A stretch of DNA of 64,000 bases from Falsiroseomonas algicola (GCF_011040385.1 NZ_JAAIKB010000006.1:1-64000), one strand, 5' to 3'. Shown: positions 52,497-60,800, numbered from the stretch's first letter. Translations and numbers: made by a program. The notes: generated from the sequence alone by a model not told the origin.

Positions 52497-53029
52497 GGCA
52501 GCGGGACCGGGTTGGGCGACAGGGTGCGGAGGAAGGCGATGACGTCCGCGCGCTGGCCCGTGTTGCTGATGCCGGCGAAGGCCATGCGGGTGCCCGGCAT
52601 GGCGGTGGCGGGGCGGGCGAGGAAGGCGTTCAGCGCCTCGTAGTCCCAGGGCTTGTCGGCCAGGGCGCGGTTGGCGGCGGAGTAGTTGAAGCCGGCGACC
52701 TGGGCGTGGCCCTTGCCGACGATGCCGTAGAGGTTCGGTCCGACGCCGTTCGGCCCGCCCTGCGCGAAATTGTGGCAGGAGGCGCAGAGGCGGCCGGCGA
52801 GCGCCCGGCCATTATCGGCATTGGCCGCGGCCAGCAGCGGGCTGATCGGCTCCAGCGTCGGCGCGGCGGGGGCAGCCGCGGCCGCCGGCGCGGCGGCTTC
52901 CGGCGTGGCCAGCGCGCTGGTTTCCAGCTTGCGCGGGTGCACGATCAGGTCGCCGACCAGGCCGGTGACCATGAAGGCGATGCCAGCCGTGAGGACCGCG
53001 GCGGCGACCTTGTTGACTTCCAGACTCAT
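52493..53029 (-). CDS. cycM: Membrane-anchored cytochrome c
   Basis: 178 residues. One N-terminal transmembrane helix (AAAVLTAGIAFMVTGLVGDLIV) is followed by an Ala/Pro linker and a class I cytochrome c: heme site CASCHNF, GPNLYGIVGKG, and axial Met in PGTRMAFAG. CycM carries electrons from the bc1 complex to cytochrome oxidase in alphaproteobacteria. It is divergent from pheA, an arrangement common in the class, and its stop overlaps the hisN start. Confidence 0.9.
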   Translation of the reverse strand: MSLEVNKVAAAVLTAGIAFMVTGLVGDLIVHPRKLETSALATPEAAAPAAAAAPAAPTLEPISPLLAAANADNGRALAGRLCASCHNFAQGGPNGVGPNLYGIVGKGHAQVAGFNYSAANRALADKPWDYEALNAFLARPATAMPGTRMAFAGISNTGQRADVIAFLRTLSPNPVPLP

Positions 53030-53250
53030 CCTGGAATGGACCCTTCCGAAGCGCCCCGCCTCGAACCGGGGGCGGCGGCCATGCGGCGCTGCAACCCAGC
53101 CAGGACGATGCGATGCCAAGTGACGTTCAAGGCGCGCGGCAGCACCGGGCTTGCACCCCGCCCCGCCTGCCGTAAAACCCGCCGGACCATATAGGCCGCC
53201 GCCGGCAACGACAACCCGGCAGGCGCGCGACAGCAGGACAACGCCCTCAG

Positions 53251-54126
53251 ATGCCCAACAATTCCACCGGTCTGCCCAGCGGCATCATTGCCTTCCAGGG
53301 CCTGCCCGGCGCCTATTCGGACCTGTCCTGCCGCAAGGCCTATCCGGGCTGGACCACCCTGCCCTGCCCGTCCTTCGAAGCCGCGATGGATGCGGTGCGG
53401 GATGGCCGGGCGGGGTTGGCCATGCTGCCCTGCGAGAATTCGCTGGCCGGTCGCGTCCCCGACATCCATCGCCTGCTGCCCGATAGCGGCCTGCATGTGG
53501 TGGGGGAGCATTTCGAGCGGGTGGAGCATTGCCTCCTGGCCCCGAAGGGCGCCTCGATCGCCACGCTCAAGCGCGCCCACAGCCACCCGGTCGCCCTCGG
53601 CCAGGTGCTGAAGCTGATCAAGGAACTGTCCCTGCAGCCGGTGATCGAGGCCGATACCGCCGGCGCCGCCCACCTGATCGCGGAGCGCGGCGGCATCGAG
53701 GACGCGGCCATCGCCAGCGAACTGGCGGCCGAGATCTACGGGCTCGAGATCCTGCGGCGGAACGTGGAGGATGCGGCGCATAACACCACGCGCTTCTATG
53801 TCTGCCGCACCACGCCGCTGGAGGGGCCCTTCGAGGCCGGCGACTGGGTCACGACCTTCGTCTTCCGCGTCCGCAACATCCCGGCCGCGCTCTACAAGGC
53901 GCTGGGCGGCTTCGCGACCAATGGGGTGAACATGACCAAGCTCGAGAGCTACATGGTCGGCGGCGCCTTCACCGCGACGCAGTTCCTGGCCGATGTCGAT
54001 GGCCGGCCGGATGATCCCGCGCTGGCGCGGGCGCTGGAGGAGCTGGCCTTCTTCTCCGCCGATCTCCGGGTGCTCGGCACCTATCGCGCGCATCCCTACC
54101 GGCTGGCGCAGCGCGACGGGAACTGA
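53251..54126 (+). CDS. pheA: Prephenate dehydratase
   Basis: 291 residues. Prephenate dehydratase domain 1-190: AFQGLPGAYSDLSCRKAYPG, ENSLAGRVPDIHRLL, and the catalytic TRF in HNTTRFYV. A C-terminal ACT domain (TFVFRVRNIPAALYKALGGFATNGVNMTKLES) binds phenylalanine for feedback control; the ESYM variant of the ESRP motif is present. There is no chorismate mutase domain. Makes phenylpyruvate for phenylalanine synthesis. Confidence 0.95.
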   Translation: MPNNSTGLPSGIIAFQGLPGAYSDLSCRKAYPGWTTLPCPSFEAAMDAVRDGRAGLAMLPCENSLAGRVPDIHRLLPDSGLHVVGEHFERVEHCLLAPKGASIATLKRAHSHPVALGQVLKLIKELSLQPVIEADTAGAAHLIAERGGIEDAAIASELAAEIYGLEILRRNVEDAAHNTTRFYVCRTTPLEGPFEAGDWVTTFVFRVRNIPAALYKALGGFATNGVNMTKLESYMVGGAFTATQFLADVDGRPDDPALARALEELAFFSADLRVLGTYRAHPYRLAQRDGN

Positions 54127-54161
54127 CGCCGGGTTTATCAGCCCGGCTCCGCCCGATTTGC

Positions 54162-55829
54162 TCAGCCCGGCTCCGCCGGGAGGGGGGCCGGCTCTCGCGC
54201 CAGGGTCAGGACAAGGTCGGGGCTGGTGGCGAGGATGGCGGCCGGGTCCACGCCCGGCAGCGCCTCGCTGACCACGCATTCCGCGAAGAGGTGGCGCAGC
54301 CACCAGCCCGCCAGGGTCGGCGCGGCGCTGCCGCCGAGGCCCGGTTCCGTCATCACCACCAGGCGCCAGGGAATGGGCGCGGCGGCGCAGCACCAGGCTT
54401 CCAGCCCCGGCAGGGGCTGCGCCATCAGCCGGGGCGGCTGGCTGGCGAAGAGGTCGGCGGGCAGCGCCGGCTCCGTCTCCCGCACCGCGACGCCGAGGAA
54501 GGCGATGCCCTCCGCCGCGCCGGCTTCGTCGGGCACGTCCCGGCGCGGCAGGGCGGCGAGGTCGGCACGCGCCAGGATGGCAGCGGCGCGCGCCAGCTGG
54601 TCCTGCGCCTCCGGCCGCAGCGCGCGGAGGATGGCCAGCAGCGTCTCCACCAGCGCAAGGCCGCCCTCGATCGAAAGCCGTTCCCCATCCCGTCGCCAGA
54701 GCGAGGCCGGCTGCGGCAGTCGCGCGAAGGCCTGGCGGAGCGGCACCCAGCCCTGGGCGAGGGCGGGCTCCGCCGCGGCCGCCTGTTCGAGCGGGGTCGG
54801 CGCAGGATCCGAGAGAGCGGCGAGGACGCTGGCCCGGCGCGGCTGCAGCAGGTGCAGGGTCGCGGCCGGCCCGGCCGCCAGGCCGCGGGCGATCCGTAGC
54901 ATGGAGGAGAGCGGCGCCGGCAGGACGGGGTGGGAGGGCGGCGGCGGCGCTGTGACGGCGGGCGGCACGGGCTTTGGCGGCGGCGCGGCGACCGGCGGCG
55001 GCACGGGCTTTGGCGGCGGTGCGGCGGGGGGCGGCTCGGTCTGTGGCGGCGCGGCGACCGGGGGTGGCACGGGCTGTGGCGGCGGCGCGACCGGCGGCGC
55101 CACAGGCTGCGGCGGCGGCGCGGCGGGGGGCGGCACGGGTTGTGGCGGCGGCGCGACCGGGGGTGGCACGGGCTGCGGCGGCGGCGCTACCGGCGGCGGC
55201 ACGGGCTGCGGCGGCGGCGCGACCGGCGGCGGCACGGGCTGCGGCGGCGGCGAGGCGGGGGGCGGCACGGGCTGTGGCAGCGCGGTGACCGGGGGCGGCA
55301 CGGGCTGCGGTGGCGTGGCGACCGGGGGCGGCACAGGCTGTGGCGGCGGCACGACCGGCGGCGGCACGGGCTGCGGCGGCGCGGCGACCGGGGGCGGCAG
55401 GGGCTGCGGTGGCGCGGCGACCGGGGGCAGCACGGGCTGCGGCGGCGCGGCGATCGGCGGGGGCTCCGGCAGCGGGGCGCCTTCCGCCTCGGCCTCCAGC
55501 ACCTCGCGCATCAGCCGGGTCATGGCCAGCGTCGTCGCCACCGGGCGGCCCGGCAGCATGGCCCGGACCCGGACGCGGCCTTCCAGGAAGTCACGCGCGG
55601 TCAGGGGCACCGGGGATCGAAGGCGGAAGCCGGGCTTGCCGTCATCGCGCGCGACATCCGTGGCTGCCTCCGCCAGCACCTCCACCCCGCGCATCAGGCG
55701 GATGGTCGGGCGCGCCGCGGCGTCCTGCGGATCGGCGGCCCAGCCGACGACGACCTGGCCATCGCGCAGCGCATCGAGGAAGCCGGCCAGGCCCCGGGGC
55801 GGCGCGGGCGGGGAGGCGGCCTGCGACAT
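54162..55829 (-). CDS. Proline-rich repeat protein with two unrecognised flanking domains
   Basis: 555 residues. The N-terminal 100 (FLDALRDGQVVVGWAADPQ, RPTIRLMRGVEVLAEA, GFRLRSPVPL) look like a small beta domain seen in glycan-associated proteins. Residues 120-300 are 15 copies of an 11-residue unit PQPVPPPVAPP. The C-terminal 255 residues are Ala/Leu-rich with LEAWCCAAAPIPWRLVVMTEPGLGG and are not recognised. The long Gly-rich frame on the other strand is its shadow. The small lipoprotein and nudC lie upstream on the same strand. A spanning or spacer role for the Pro region is inferred. Confidence 0.7.
   Translation of the reverse strand: MSQAASPPAPPRGLAGFLDALRDGQVVVGWAADPQDAAARPTIRLMRGVEVLAEAATDVARDDGKPGFRLRSPVPLTARDFLEGRVRVRAMLPGRPVATTLAMTRLMREVLEAEAEGAPLPEPPPIAAPPQPVLPPVAAPPQPLPPPVAAPPQPVPPPVVPPPQPVPPPVATPPQPVPPPVTALPQPVPPPASPPPQPVPPPVAPPPQPVPPPVAPPPQPVPPPVAPPPQPVPPPAAPPPQPVAPPVAPPPQPVPPPVAAPPQTEPPPAAPPPKPVPPPVAAPPPKPVPPAVTAPPPPSHPVLPAPLSSMLRIARGLAAGPAATLHLLQPRRASVLAALSDPAPTPLEQAAAAEPALAQGWVPLRQAFARLPQPASLWRRDGERLSIEGGLALVETLLAILRALRPEAQDQLARAAAILARADLAALPRRDVPDEAGAAEGIAFLGVAVRETEPALPADLFASQPPRLMAQPLPGLEAWCCAAAPIPWRLVVMTEPGLGGSAAPTLAGWWLRHLFAECVVSEALPGVDPAAILATSPDLVLTLAREPAPLPAEPG
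54955..55455 (-). repeat. Fifteen 33-bp tandem repeats encoding PQPVPPPVAPP
   Basis: The plus strand shows the unit as ggcggcacgggctgcggcgg and variants, period 33. Three consecutive units are identical in protein sequence. The last unit has one extra proline. Copy number is likely to vary between strains. Confidence 0.88.
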
Positions 55830-55838
55830 CCCGGCGGC

Positions 55839-56138
55839 TCAGAAGCCGGAGCGGCGCACCGGCTCCACGCCGCCGCCGCGGGTGATGCCGCGCCGCGCCA
55901 GGCAATCCGCATAGGCACGGTTGACCACCTGCTCCCGCTCCCGCTCCACCCGGTCGCGGTTGTTGGGGTTCTCCAGGTTCAACTGCCGGAACATCGCCTG
56001 GGCGCCGGGCACGCGCTCGGCCTCCGCCCGGCATTCGGCCATGACGGGCGTTTCCGCCTGGCGCGGCGCGGGGTTGCCGCAGGCCGTCAGCACCATGACA
56101 GGCAGCAGCACGGGAAGGGCAGCGTAAAGGGGCTTCAT
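55839..56138 (-). CDS. Small lipoprotein, unknown
   Basis: 99 residues with a lipoprotein signal (MKPLYAALPVLLPVMVLTAC, Cys20). The mature part is helical and charged (AECRAEAERVPGAQAMFRQLN; NRDRVEREREQVVNRAYADCLARRGI) with two Cys that could pair. It overlaps the nudC stop by ATGA and ends 9 bp before the proline-rich gene. No family recognised. Confidence 0.75.
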   Translation of the reverse strand: MKPLYAALPVLLPVMVLTACGNPAPRQAETPVMAECRAEAERVPGAQAMFRQLNLENPNNRDRVEREREQVVNRAYADCLARRGITRGGGVEPVRRSGF

Positions 56139-57064
56139 GCGCCGTGCTCCAGCCAATCCTCGATCAGGCGTCGCGCGATGGAATCGATGCGGGGCAGGGA
56201 GAAACCATGCGCCGCGGCGTCGCGCATCTCCTCCCGCGTGAACCAGCGGGCGTCCTGCAATTCCTCGGGGTCGATGGTGATGGCGTCCGTGAGCCCCTCC
56301 GCGTGGAAGCCCAGCATGATGGAGGCCGGGAAGGGCCAGGGCTGGGAGGAGTGGTAGAGCACCTCGCCGACCTCGACGCCCGTCTCCTCCTTCACCTCGC
56401 GCCGCACCGCCTCCTCCAGGCTCTCGCCGGGCTCCACGAAGCCGGCGAGGGTCGAATACATCTTTGAATTGGGGAAGCGGTGGGAATGGCCGAGCAGCGC
56501 GCGGTCGCCGCGCACCACCAGCATGATCACGGCCGGGTCGGTGCGCGGGAAGTGCTGGGCGTTGCAGTTTGTGCAGACCATGACGTTGCCGGCGCTGCGC
56601 GGCGCGCATTCGCCCCCACAGACGCCGCAGAAGCGGTGCCGGGTGCGCCAATGCATCAGGCCGCGCGCATGGGCGAGGACCGAGGCCTCCCCGGCCGGCA
56701 GCAGGCCCGCGACCTGGCGGAGGTCGGTGAAGCCGCCCATGCCGTCCGGCAGCAGGGGCAGCGGATCCTCGGCCGCGGAGCAATCGACCGTGAAGACCGG
56801 ACGACCCTCCCACAGGCCGAGGAAGGCCCAGGGCCCGCCGGCCATGCGCACGGCCTCGGCCGCGGCGCCGGTCAGCAGCACGGCCTCCGGCTTCCCCGCC
56901 TCCACGCCCTTCATCAGGCTGCGGCTGCGCCAGACGGGGGCGAAGAGGGTCTCGGGATCGGCGAGGGCCTGGGCGATCCAGTCCTGGTCGTCGCGCCGGT
57001 GGCCGGCGCGATCGAGGGGGCTGCCCGTATAGGCATTGGGACGGCTGGCGGGGACGGAGAGCAT
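56135..57064 (-). CDS. nudC: NAD(+) diphosphatase
   Basis: 309 residues. The zinc ribbon FCGVCGG ... CTNC (about 140-165), the Nudix box GFVEPGESLEEAVRREVKEE and the NudC-specific SQPWPFPAS are all present. NudC hydrolyses NADH/NAD to NMNH and AMP and removes NAD caps from RNA. The ATG at 57064 starts MLSVPASRPNAYTGSPLDR; the open frame upstream runs back through the 23-bp repeats and is not coding. Confidence 0.93.
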   Translation of the reverse strand: MLSVPASRPNAYTGSPLDRAGHRRDDQDWIAQALADPETLFAPVWRSRSLMKGVEAGKPEAVLLTGAAAEAVRMAGGPWAFLGLWEGRPVFTVDCSAAEDPLPLLPDGMGGFTDLRQVAGLLPAGEASVLAHARGLMHWRTRHRFCGVCGGECAPRSAGNVMVCTNCNAQHFPRTDPAVIMLVVRGDRALLGHSHRFPNSKMYSTLAGFVEPGESLEEAVRREVKEETGVEVGEVLYHSSQPWPFPASIMLGFHAEGLTDAITIDPEELQDARWFTREEMRDAAAHGFSLPRIDSIARRLIEDWLEHGA

Positions 57065-57129
57065 CGCGGCCGACCCTGCCACGCGGCCCGCGGCCGGTCC
57101 AGGGAGGGAGATCACGAGCCGGGGTGTCG

Positions 57130-57231
57130 CCCTTGCGGCGCGGGGGGCATTGCCCTTGCGGCGCGGGGGACATTGCCCTTGCGACGCGGGGGACATTGCC
57201 CTGGCGGCGCGGGGGGCATTGCCCCAGGGCG
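57130..57231 (+). repeat. 23-bp tandem repeat, about four and a half copies
   Basis: Units start at 57130, 57153, 57176, 57199 and 57222 (partial). The unit reads cccttgcggcgcgggggaca plus ttg, with one to three changes per copy. The period of 23 is not a multiple of 3, so it is non-coding. Each copy contains GGGC-ATT-GCCC or a variant, able to form a small hairpin. It lies between the nudC start and the SRP RNA. Confidence 0.85.
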
Positions 57232-57253
57232 CCGGAGACCCGATATTGGGGGC

Positions 57254-57349
57254 GGAAGGTCGGCGACGGACGTGCTCCTCGCCAACCCGGTCAGGTCCGG
57301 AAGGAAGCAGCCGTAACGAGTTCTCGCGCGGGTCGCCCGCCGGCCTTCC
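57254..57349 (+). ncRNA. ffs: Signal recognition particle RNA (4.5S, small bacterial type)
   Basis: The conserved domain IV core ggtcaggtccggaaggaagc and agccgtaacgag is present at 57289-57320, with the GGAA tetraloop. The ends pair: GGAAGGTCGGCG at 57254 with CGCCGGCCTTCC ending at 57349 (one G-U). The resulting 96-nt hairpin fits the small bacterial SRP RNA. It binds Ffh for membrane targeting. The position just upstream of dnaX is conserved in many alphaproteobacteria. Ends are set by pairing and may be off by a few bases. Confidence 0.93.
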
Positions 57350-57398
57350 ACCTTTCTCTGGCCCCTTCTCCGGGCGCCCGCTAACCCCGGACAACCGC

Positions 57399-59330
57399 AT
57401 GGCCAGCGACATCTTCGGCAATCCGCTCCCGCCCGAGGCCCCCGAGGATGAGGGGCTGCCGCCGCCCCCGCCGCAGGAAGGACCGGGGCTGTTCGGGGAG
57501 CCCGATCCGCCGACCGCCGCTGCGCCGCCGCCGCCGCCCGCGCCGCCAGCGCCCGTTGCTGCCAGTGGCACGCCCTATCGCGTGCTCGCCCGCAAATACC
57601 GCCCGCAGAACTTCGCCGACCTGATCGGGCAGGAAGCACTCGTCCGAACGCTGAGAAACGCCTTCGCGCAGGGGCGGGTGCACCACGCCTTCATGCTCAC
57701 GGGGGTGCGCGGCGTCGGCAAGACGACGACGGCGCGCATCATCGCCCGCGCGCTGAACTGCATCGGCACCGACGGCAAGGGCGGGCCGACGCCCGATCCC
57801 TGCGGGGTCTGCGCGGAATGCCGCGCCATCCTGGCGGACCGGCACCCGGACGTGCAGGAGCTGGACGCCGCCAGCAACAACGGCATCGACGATGTGCGGG
57901 AATTGCGGGAGCGGCTGCGCTTCCGCCCCGCCCAGGGCCGCTTCAAGGTCATCATCCTGGACGAGGTCCATATGATGTCCACGGCCGCCTTCAACGCGCT
58001 GCTCAAGACTCTCGAGGAGCCGCCGCCGGACGTGAAGTTCATGCTGGCGACGACCGAGTTGCGGAAGGTGCCGACCACCATCCTCAGCCGCTGCCAGACC
58101 TTCCATCTGCGCCGCGTGCCCCAGGACCAGCTTCTCGGCCATTTCCAGCGCATCTGCGGGCTGGAGGAGGTGCCGGCGGAGGCGGAGGCACTGGCCATGG
58201 TGGCGCGGGCGGCCGATGGCTCCGTCCGCGACGGGCTCTCCATCCTCGACCAGGCCATCGCCATGGCGGGCGGCGGCGGCGTGACCGCGGAAGCCGTGGT
58301 GGACATGCTGGGCCTCGCGGAGCGGGGCTTGGCCGTCTCCCTCATGGAGGCGCTGATGGCGGGCGATGCGGCCGCCGCGCTGGCGCTGTCCGAACAGGCG
58401 CATGCCCGCGGCACCGACCCCGGCGTGGTGCTGTCCGACCTGCTGGAGCTGACGCATCTGCTGAGCCGGATGAAGTCGGTGCCCGCACTGCGGAAGGACC
58501 CCGCCCTGCCGGAGGCCGAGCGCGTGCGCGGCGCGCAGCTGGCCGATCGCCTCTCCATCCCCGTGCTGGCGCGCTGCTGGCAGATGCTGCTGAAGGGGAT
58601 GCAGGAGGTCGCGCAGGATGGCGTGGACCGCCGCGCGGCGGCCGAGATGGTGCTGATCCGCATCGCCCATGTGGCGGAGTTGCCGACGCCGGGGGACCTG
58701 GTGCGGCGGCTGACGGAACAGGGCGTCTCTGCGCCGGCCGGGCCCGCCGCACCGCCACCGGGCGGTGGCGGGCTGCGGGCGATTGCCGGAGGGGGCGCGG
58801 GCGGCGGCGCGGCGGTGGCCGTGGCGCAGGCCGTTGCGGCGCCGGTGGAAGCCGTGGCGCCGGTGGTGGCGAGCTATCGCGACATCGCGGCGCTGGCGCA
58901 TGGGCGGAAGCCGATGCTGCACGCCCACCTGGTGCACAGCGTCCATCCCGTGAAGGTCACGCCCGGACGGGTGGAGATCCGCACCAAGCCCGATGCCCCG
59001 CGCGACCTGGCGCAGCAGATCACGGCGCTGCTGCTGGAGTTCACCGGCACCCGCTGGACCGTGGCGCTGTCCAATGCCGAGGGCGAGCCGACGCTGGCCG
59101 ATCAGGGCCGCGCGGCGGAGCAGGACCGGCGCGCGCTGGCCCGCACCCATCCGCTGGTGCAGGCGGTGCTGGAAGCCTTTCCCGGGGCCACGATCGAGGC
59201 GGTGCGCGATGCCAGCCTCGACAATTACGGGCTGCCACCCCCCTCGATCGATTCCGACCCGGGGCGCGACTTCGCGCCGCCGGATGCGGAGCCGGTCGGG
59301 CTCGACGACGACATCTCACCGGAGGATTGA
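57399..59330 (+). CDS. dnaX: DNA polymerase III subunit gamma/tau
   Basis: 643 residues. An unusual Pro/Ala-rich N-terminal extension of about 55 residues precedes the AAA+ core: [19 protein letters not shown], Walker [11 protein letters not shown], a four-Cys zinc module including CGVCAEC, Walker B ILDEVHM, sensor [10 protein letters not shown]. Domain III and a tau-like C-terminal region ([18 protein letters not shown]) follow. It loads the beta clamp and links polymerase cores. No A-rich slippery site was seen, so a separate gamma form by frameshifting is not supported. Confidence 0.95.
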   Translation: MASDIFGNPLPPEAPEDEGLPPPPPQEGPGLFGEPDPPTAAAPPPPPAPPAPVAASGTPYRVLARKYRPQNFADLIGQEALVRTLRNAFAQGRVHHAFMLTGVRGVGKTTTARIIARALNCIGTDGKGGPTPDPCGVCAECRAILADRHPDVQELDAASNNGIDDVRELRERLRFRPAQGRFKVIILDEVHMMSTAAFNALLKTLEEPPPDVKFMLATTELRKVPTTILSRCQTFHLRRVPQDQLLGHFQRICGLEEVPAEAEALAMVARAADGSVRDGLSILDQAIAMAGGGGVTAEAVVDMLGLAERGLAVSLMEALMAGDAAAALALSEQAHARGTDPGVVLSDLLELTHLLSRMKSVPALRKDPALPEAERVRGAQLADRLSIPVLARCWQMLLKGMQEVAQDGVDRRAAAEMVLIRIAHVAELPTPGDLVRRLTEQGVSAPAGPAAPPPGGGGLRAIAGGGAGGGAAVAVAQAVAAPVEAVAPVVASYRDIAALAHGRKPMLHAHLVHSVHPVKVTPGRVEIRTKPDAPRDLAQQITALLLEFTGTRWTVALSNAEGEPTLADQGRAAEQDRRALARTHPLVQAVLEAFPGATIEAVRDASLDNYGLPPPSIDSDPGRDFAPPDAEPVGLDDDISPED

Positions 59331-59338
59331 GCGACGCC

Positions 59339-59665
59339 ATGAAGAACCTCGGCAACATGCTGAAGCAGGCGCAGCAGATGCAGACCCGCATGCAGGAGAT
59401 GCAGGCGAAGCTGGAGGCCTCCGAGGTGGAGGGCGGCTCCGGCGGCGGGATGGTGAAGGTCCTGCTTTCCGGCAAGGGCGACCTGCGCCGCCTGACCATC
59501 GACCCGTCCCTGATGGATGACCGGGAGGTGCTGGAGGACCTGATCGTCGCCGCCCATGCCGACGCCAAGCAGAAGGTGGAGACGATGATGGCGGAGGAGA
59601 TGCAGAAGGCGACGGCCGGGCTGAACATCCCGGGCGGCCTCGGCGGGCTGAAGCTGCCGTTCTGA
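59339..59665 (+). CDS. ybaB: YbaB/EbfC nucleoid-associated protein
   Basis: 108 residues: [20 protein letters not shown] starts the helical dimerisation part; [21 protein letters not shown] and the ending [15 protein letters not shown] are diagnostic. It binds DNA as a dimer and is linked to recR in most bacteria. It lies 8 bp after dnaX. Its stop codon is part of the stem of the terminator that follows. Confidence 0.94.
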   Translation: MKNLGNMLKQAQQMQTRMQEMQAKLEASEVEGGSGGGMVKVLLSGKGDLRRLTIDPSLMDDREVLEDLIVAAHADAKQKVETMMAEEMQKATAGLNIPGGLGGLKLPF

Positions 59666-59710
59666 TGCCATCGGTCGCCTTCGGCGCCTCGATGGCATCA
59701 GACCGTTTTT
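59663..59710 (+). terminator. Intrinsic terminator after ybaB
   Basis: TGATGCCATCG pairs with CGATGGCATCA (11 bp), with an inner GCGCC-type stem, followed by gaccg and five T (59706-59710). The TGA of ybaB is the first three bases of the stem. It should separate ffs-dnaX-ybaB from recR. Confidence 0.7.
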
Positions 59711-59889
59711 GATGACCTCAAGCGCGTCGGGCCGTAGGCACGCCTTTGGCGTGACGCGCGGCCTCCGGCCGCTTGGCTCGCCGGACTGTCGGCGGGCCGC
59801 AGTCGCGGCCTCGCCCGCCGGTGGCGGGCGCATCGGAGCTTTTCTCGCACAAGCTCTCCCGCCCTACGGGAGAGTAGCAGGGCGTCCCC
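59711..59889 (+). other. Hairpin-rich leader of recR
   Basis: Four perfect stems in 179 bases: nested GCGCGTC/GACGCGC with CACGCC-TTT-GGCGTG (59722-59759), GCGGCC-TCC-GGCCGC (59758-59772), CGCCCGCC-GGT-GGCGGGCG (59812-59830) and CTCTCCCG-CCCTA-CGGGAGAG (59854-59874). The last ends 15 nt before the recR TTG start. No open frame of interest. It may be a repetitive extragenic element that carries recR's promoter. Confidence 0.55.
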
Positions 59890-60489
59890 TTGTCACTGCC
59901 GAATGATCCGATCGAGCGGCTGATCGCGCTGCTGGCGCGCACGCCCGGCCTTGGCCGGCGGAGCGCGCGGCGGGCGGTGCTGAAGATGCTGATGAAGCCG
60001 CAGGAGACGATGCTGCCGCTGGCGGAGGCGCTGACGGCGGCGGCCGAGGCCGTGCGGCCCTGCCAGGTCTGCGGCAACCTCGATGCGCAGTCGCCCTGCG
60101 GCATCTGCACCGACCCGCGGCGGGACCGGCACCTGGTCTGCGTGGTGGAGGGCGTGGCCGACCTCTGGGCGCTGGAACGCGCCCATGCGCATCACGGGCT
60201 CTACCATGTGCTGGGGGGCACGCTCTCGCCGCTGGCCGGCATCGGGCCGGAGGACCTCTCGATCCAGCCGCTGCTGCGGCGGGTGGAGCAGGAGGGGGTG
60301 AGCGAGGTGATCATCGCCCTGCCGGCGACGGTCGATGGCACGGCGACGGCGCATTACCTGACGGACCGGCTGAAGCCCGCGGATGTCACCGTCACCAGGC
60401 TGGCGCAGGGGGTGCCGATGGGCGGCGCGCTGGATGTGCTGGATGAGGGCACGCTGGCGGCGGCGCTGCGGGCGCGGCGGCCGGTGTAA
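59890..60489 (+). CDS. recR: Recombination mediator protein RecR
   Basis: 199 residues, normal size. Helix-hairpin-helix [18 protein letters not shown]; a zinc finger [16 protein letters not shown]; Toprim domain [15 protein letters not shown] through [20 protein letters not shown]; and a Walker-like end. With RecF/RecO it loads RecA on gapped DNA. The start is a TTG at 59890 ([14 protein letters not shown] follows) with CAGGG 8 nt upstream; no ATG is in place. Confidence 0.95.
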   Translation: MSLPNDPIERLIALLARTPGLGRRSARRAVLKMLMKPQETMLPLAEALTAAAEAVRPCQVCGNLDAQSPCGICTDPRRDRHLVCVVEGVADLWALERAHAHHGLYHVLGGTLSPLAGIGPEDLSIQPLLRRVEQEGVSEVIIALPATVDGTATAHYLTDRLKPADVTVTRLAQGVPMGGALDVLDEGTLAAALRARRPV

Positions 60490-60492
60490 CTG

Positions 60493-60511
60493 GTCACGGG
60501 TGTGACTTTTT
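60493..60511 (+). terminator. Intrinsic terminator of recR
   Basis: Stem GTCAC / GTGAC with loop GGGT, followed directly by five T. It lies 4 bp past the recR stop. Confidence 0.65.
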
Positions 60512-60656
60512 AGTCGCTAAGTGACTTAAGCCGATTATGCCGTTTATGCGCGTTTAGCACCGTTTTCGAGGGGGTGCGGAGGTCGCAGAAGGGTGGCGGC
60601 GTGGTGAACATAGCCGGAACCCAAGGCGCGGCGCCAGCGCTTTCGCGGGCTACTTC

Positions 60657-60713
60657 GGGGGAGGCTTTGCCTCCCCCGGACCCCCACCACCAGGGCCGAA
60701 CCGGCCCTGGACC
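60657..60713 (+). repeat. Double-hairpin module, copy 3 (plus orientation)
   Basis: Stem 1 GGGGGAGGC, loop TTT, GCCTCCCCC (60657-60677). Spacer GGACCCCCACCA. Stem 2 CCAGGGCCG, loop AAC, CGGCCCTGG (60690-60710), then ACC. Matches the layout of copy 1. Confidence 0.75.
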
Positions 60714-60734
60714 GTCCTCGGTTTCATATCCGGC

Positions 60735-60793
60735 GGTCCAGGGTCGCCTTCGACCCTGGCGTGGGGGGTATCGGGGGGAGCGGCGCTCCCCCC
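60735..60793 (-). repeat. Double-hairpin module, copy 4 (minus orientation)
   Basis: Read on the minus strand: stem 1 GGGGGGAGC, loop GCC, GCTCCCCCC (60793-60773), spacer GATACCCCCCACG, stem 2 CCAGGGTCG, loop AAGG, CGACCCTGG (60759-60738), then ACC. Stem 1 lies 7 bases beyond the stop of the NIPSNAP gene and can end its transcript. Confidence 0.75.
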
Positions 60794-60800
60794 GGGCCGA

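Larger units (their letters stand above)
60490..60800. other. 311-bp intergenic region: terminator, AT-rich block and two hairpin modules
   Basis: After the recR terminator comes a block of about 70 bases with markedly low GC (cgctaagtgacttaagccga, then repeated gttta/gttt at 60540-60566), then two inverted double-hairpin modules. No gene is visible. The AT-rich block could be a scar of an inserted element or a promoter. Confidence 0.5.

Noticed and set aside
54226-55914. Plus-strand 562-codon frame with glycine-rich GGGTGCGG repeats
   Set aside because: It is the complement of the proline-rich minus-strand gene. The minus frame has sensible end domains, while the plus frame is Arg/Ser-rich outside the repeats.
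57130-57231. Possible CRISPR array
   Set aside because: The 23-bp units are directly adjacent with no spacers, and no cas gene is in the window.
57399-59330. Programmed frameshift in dnaX giving a short gamma form
   Set aside because: No A-rich slippery heptamer with a downstream stem was found, and the frame is intact to the tau-like C terminus.
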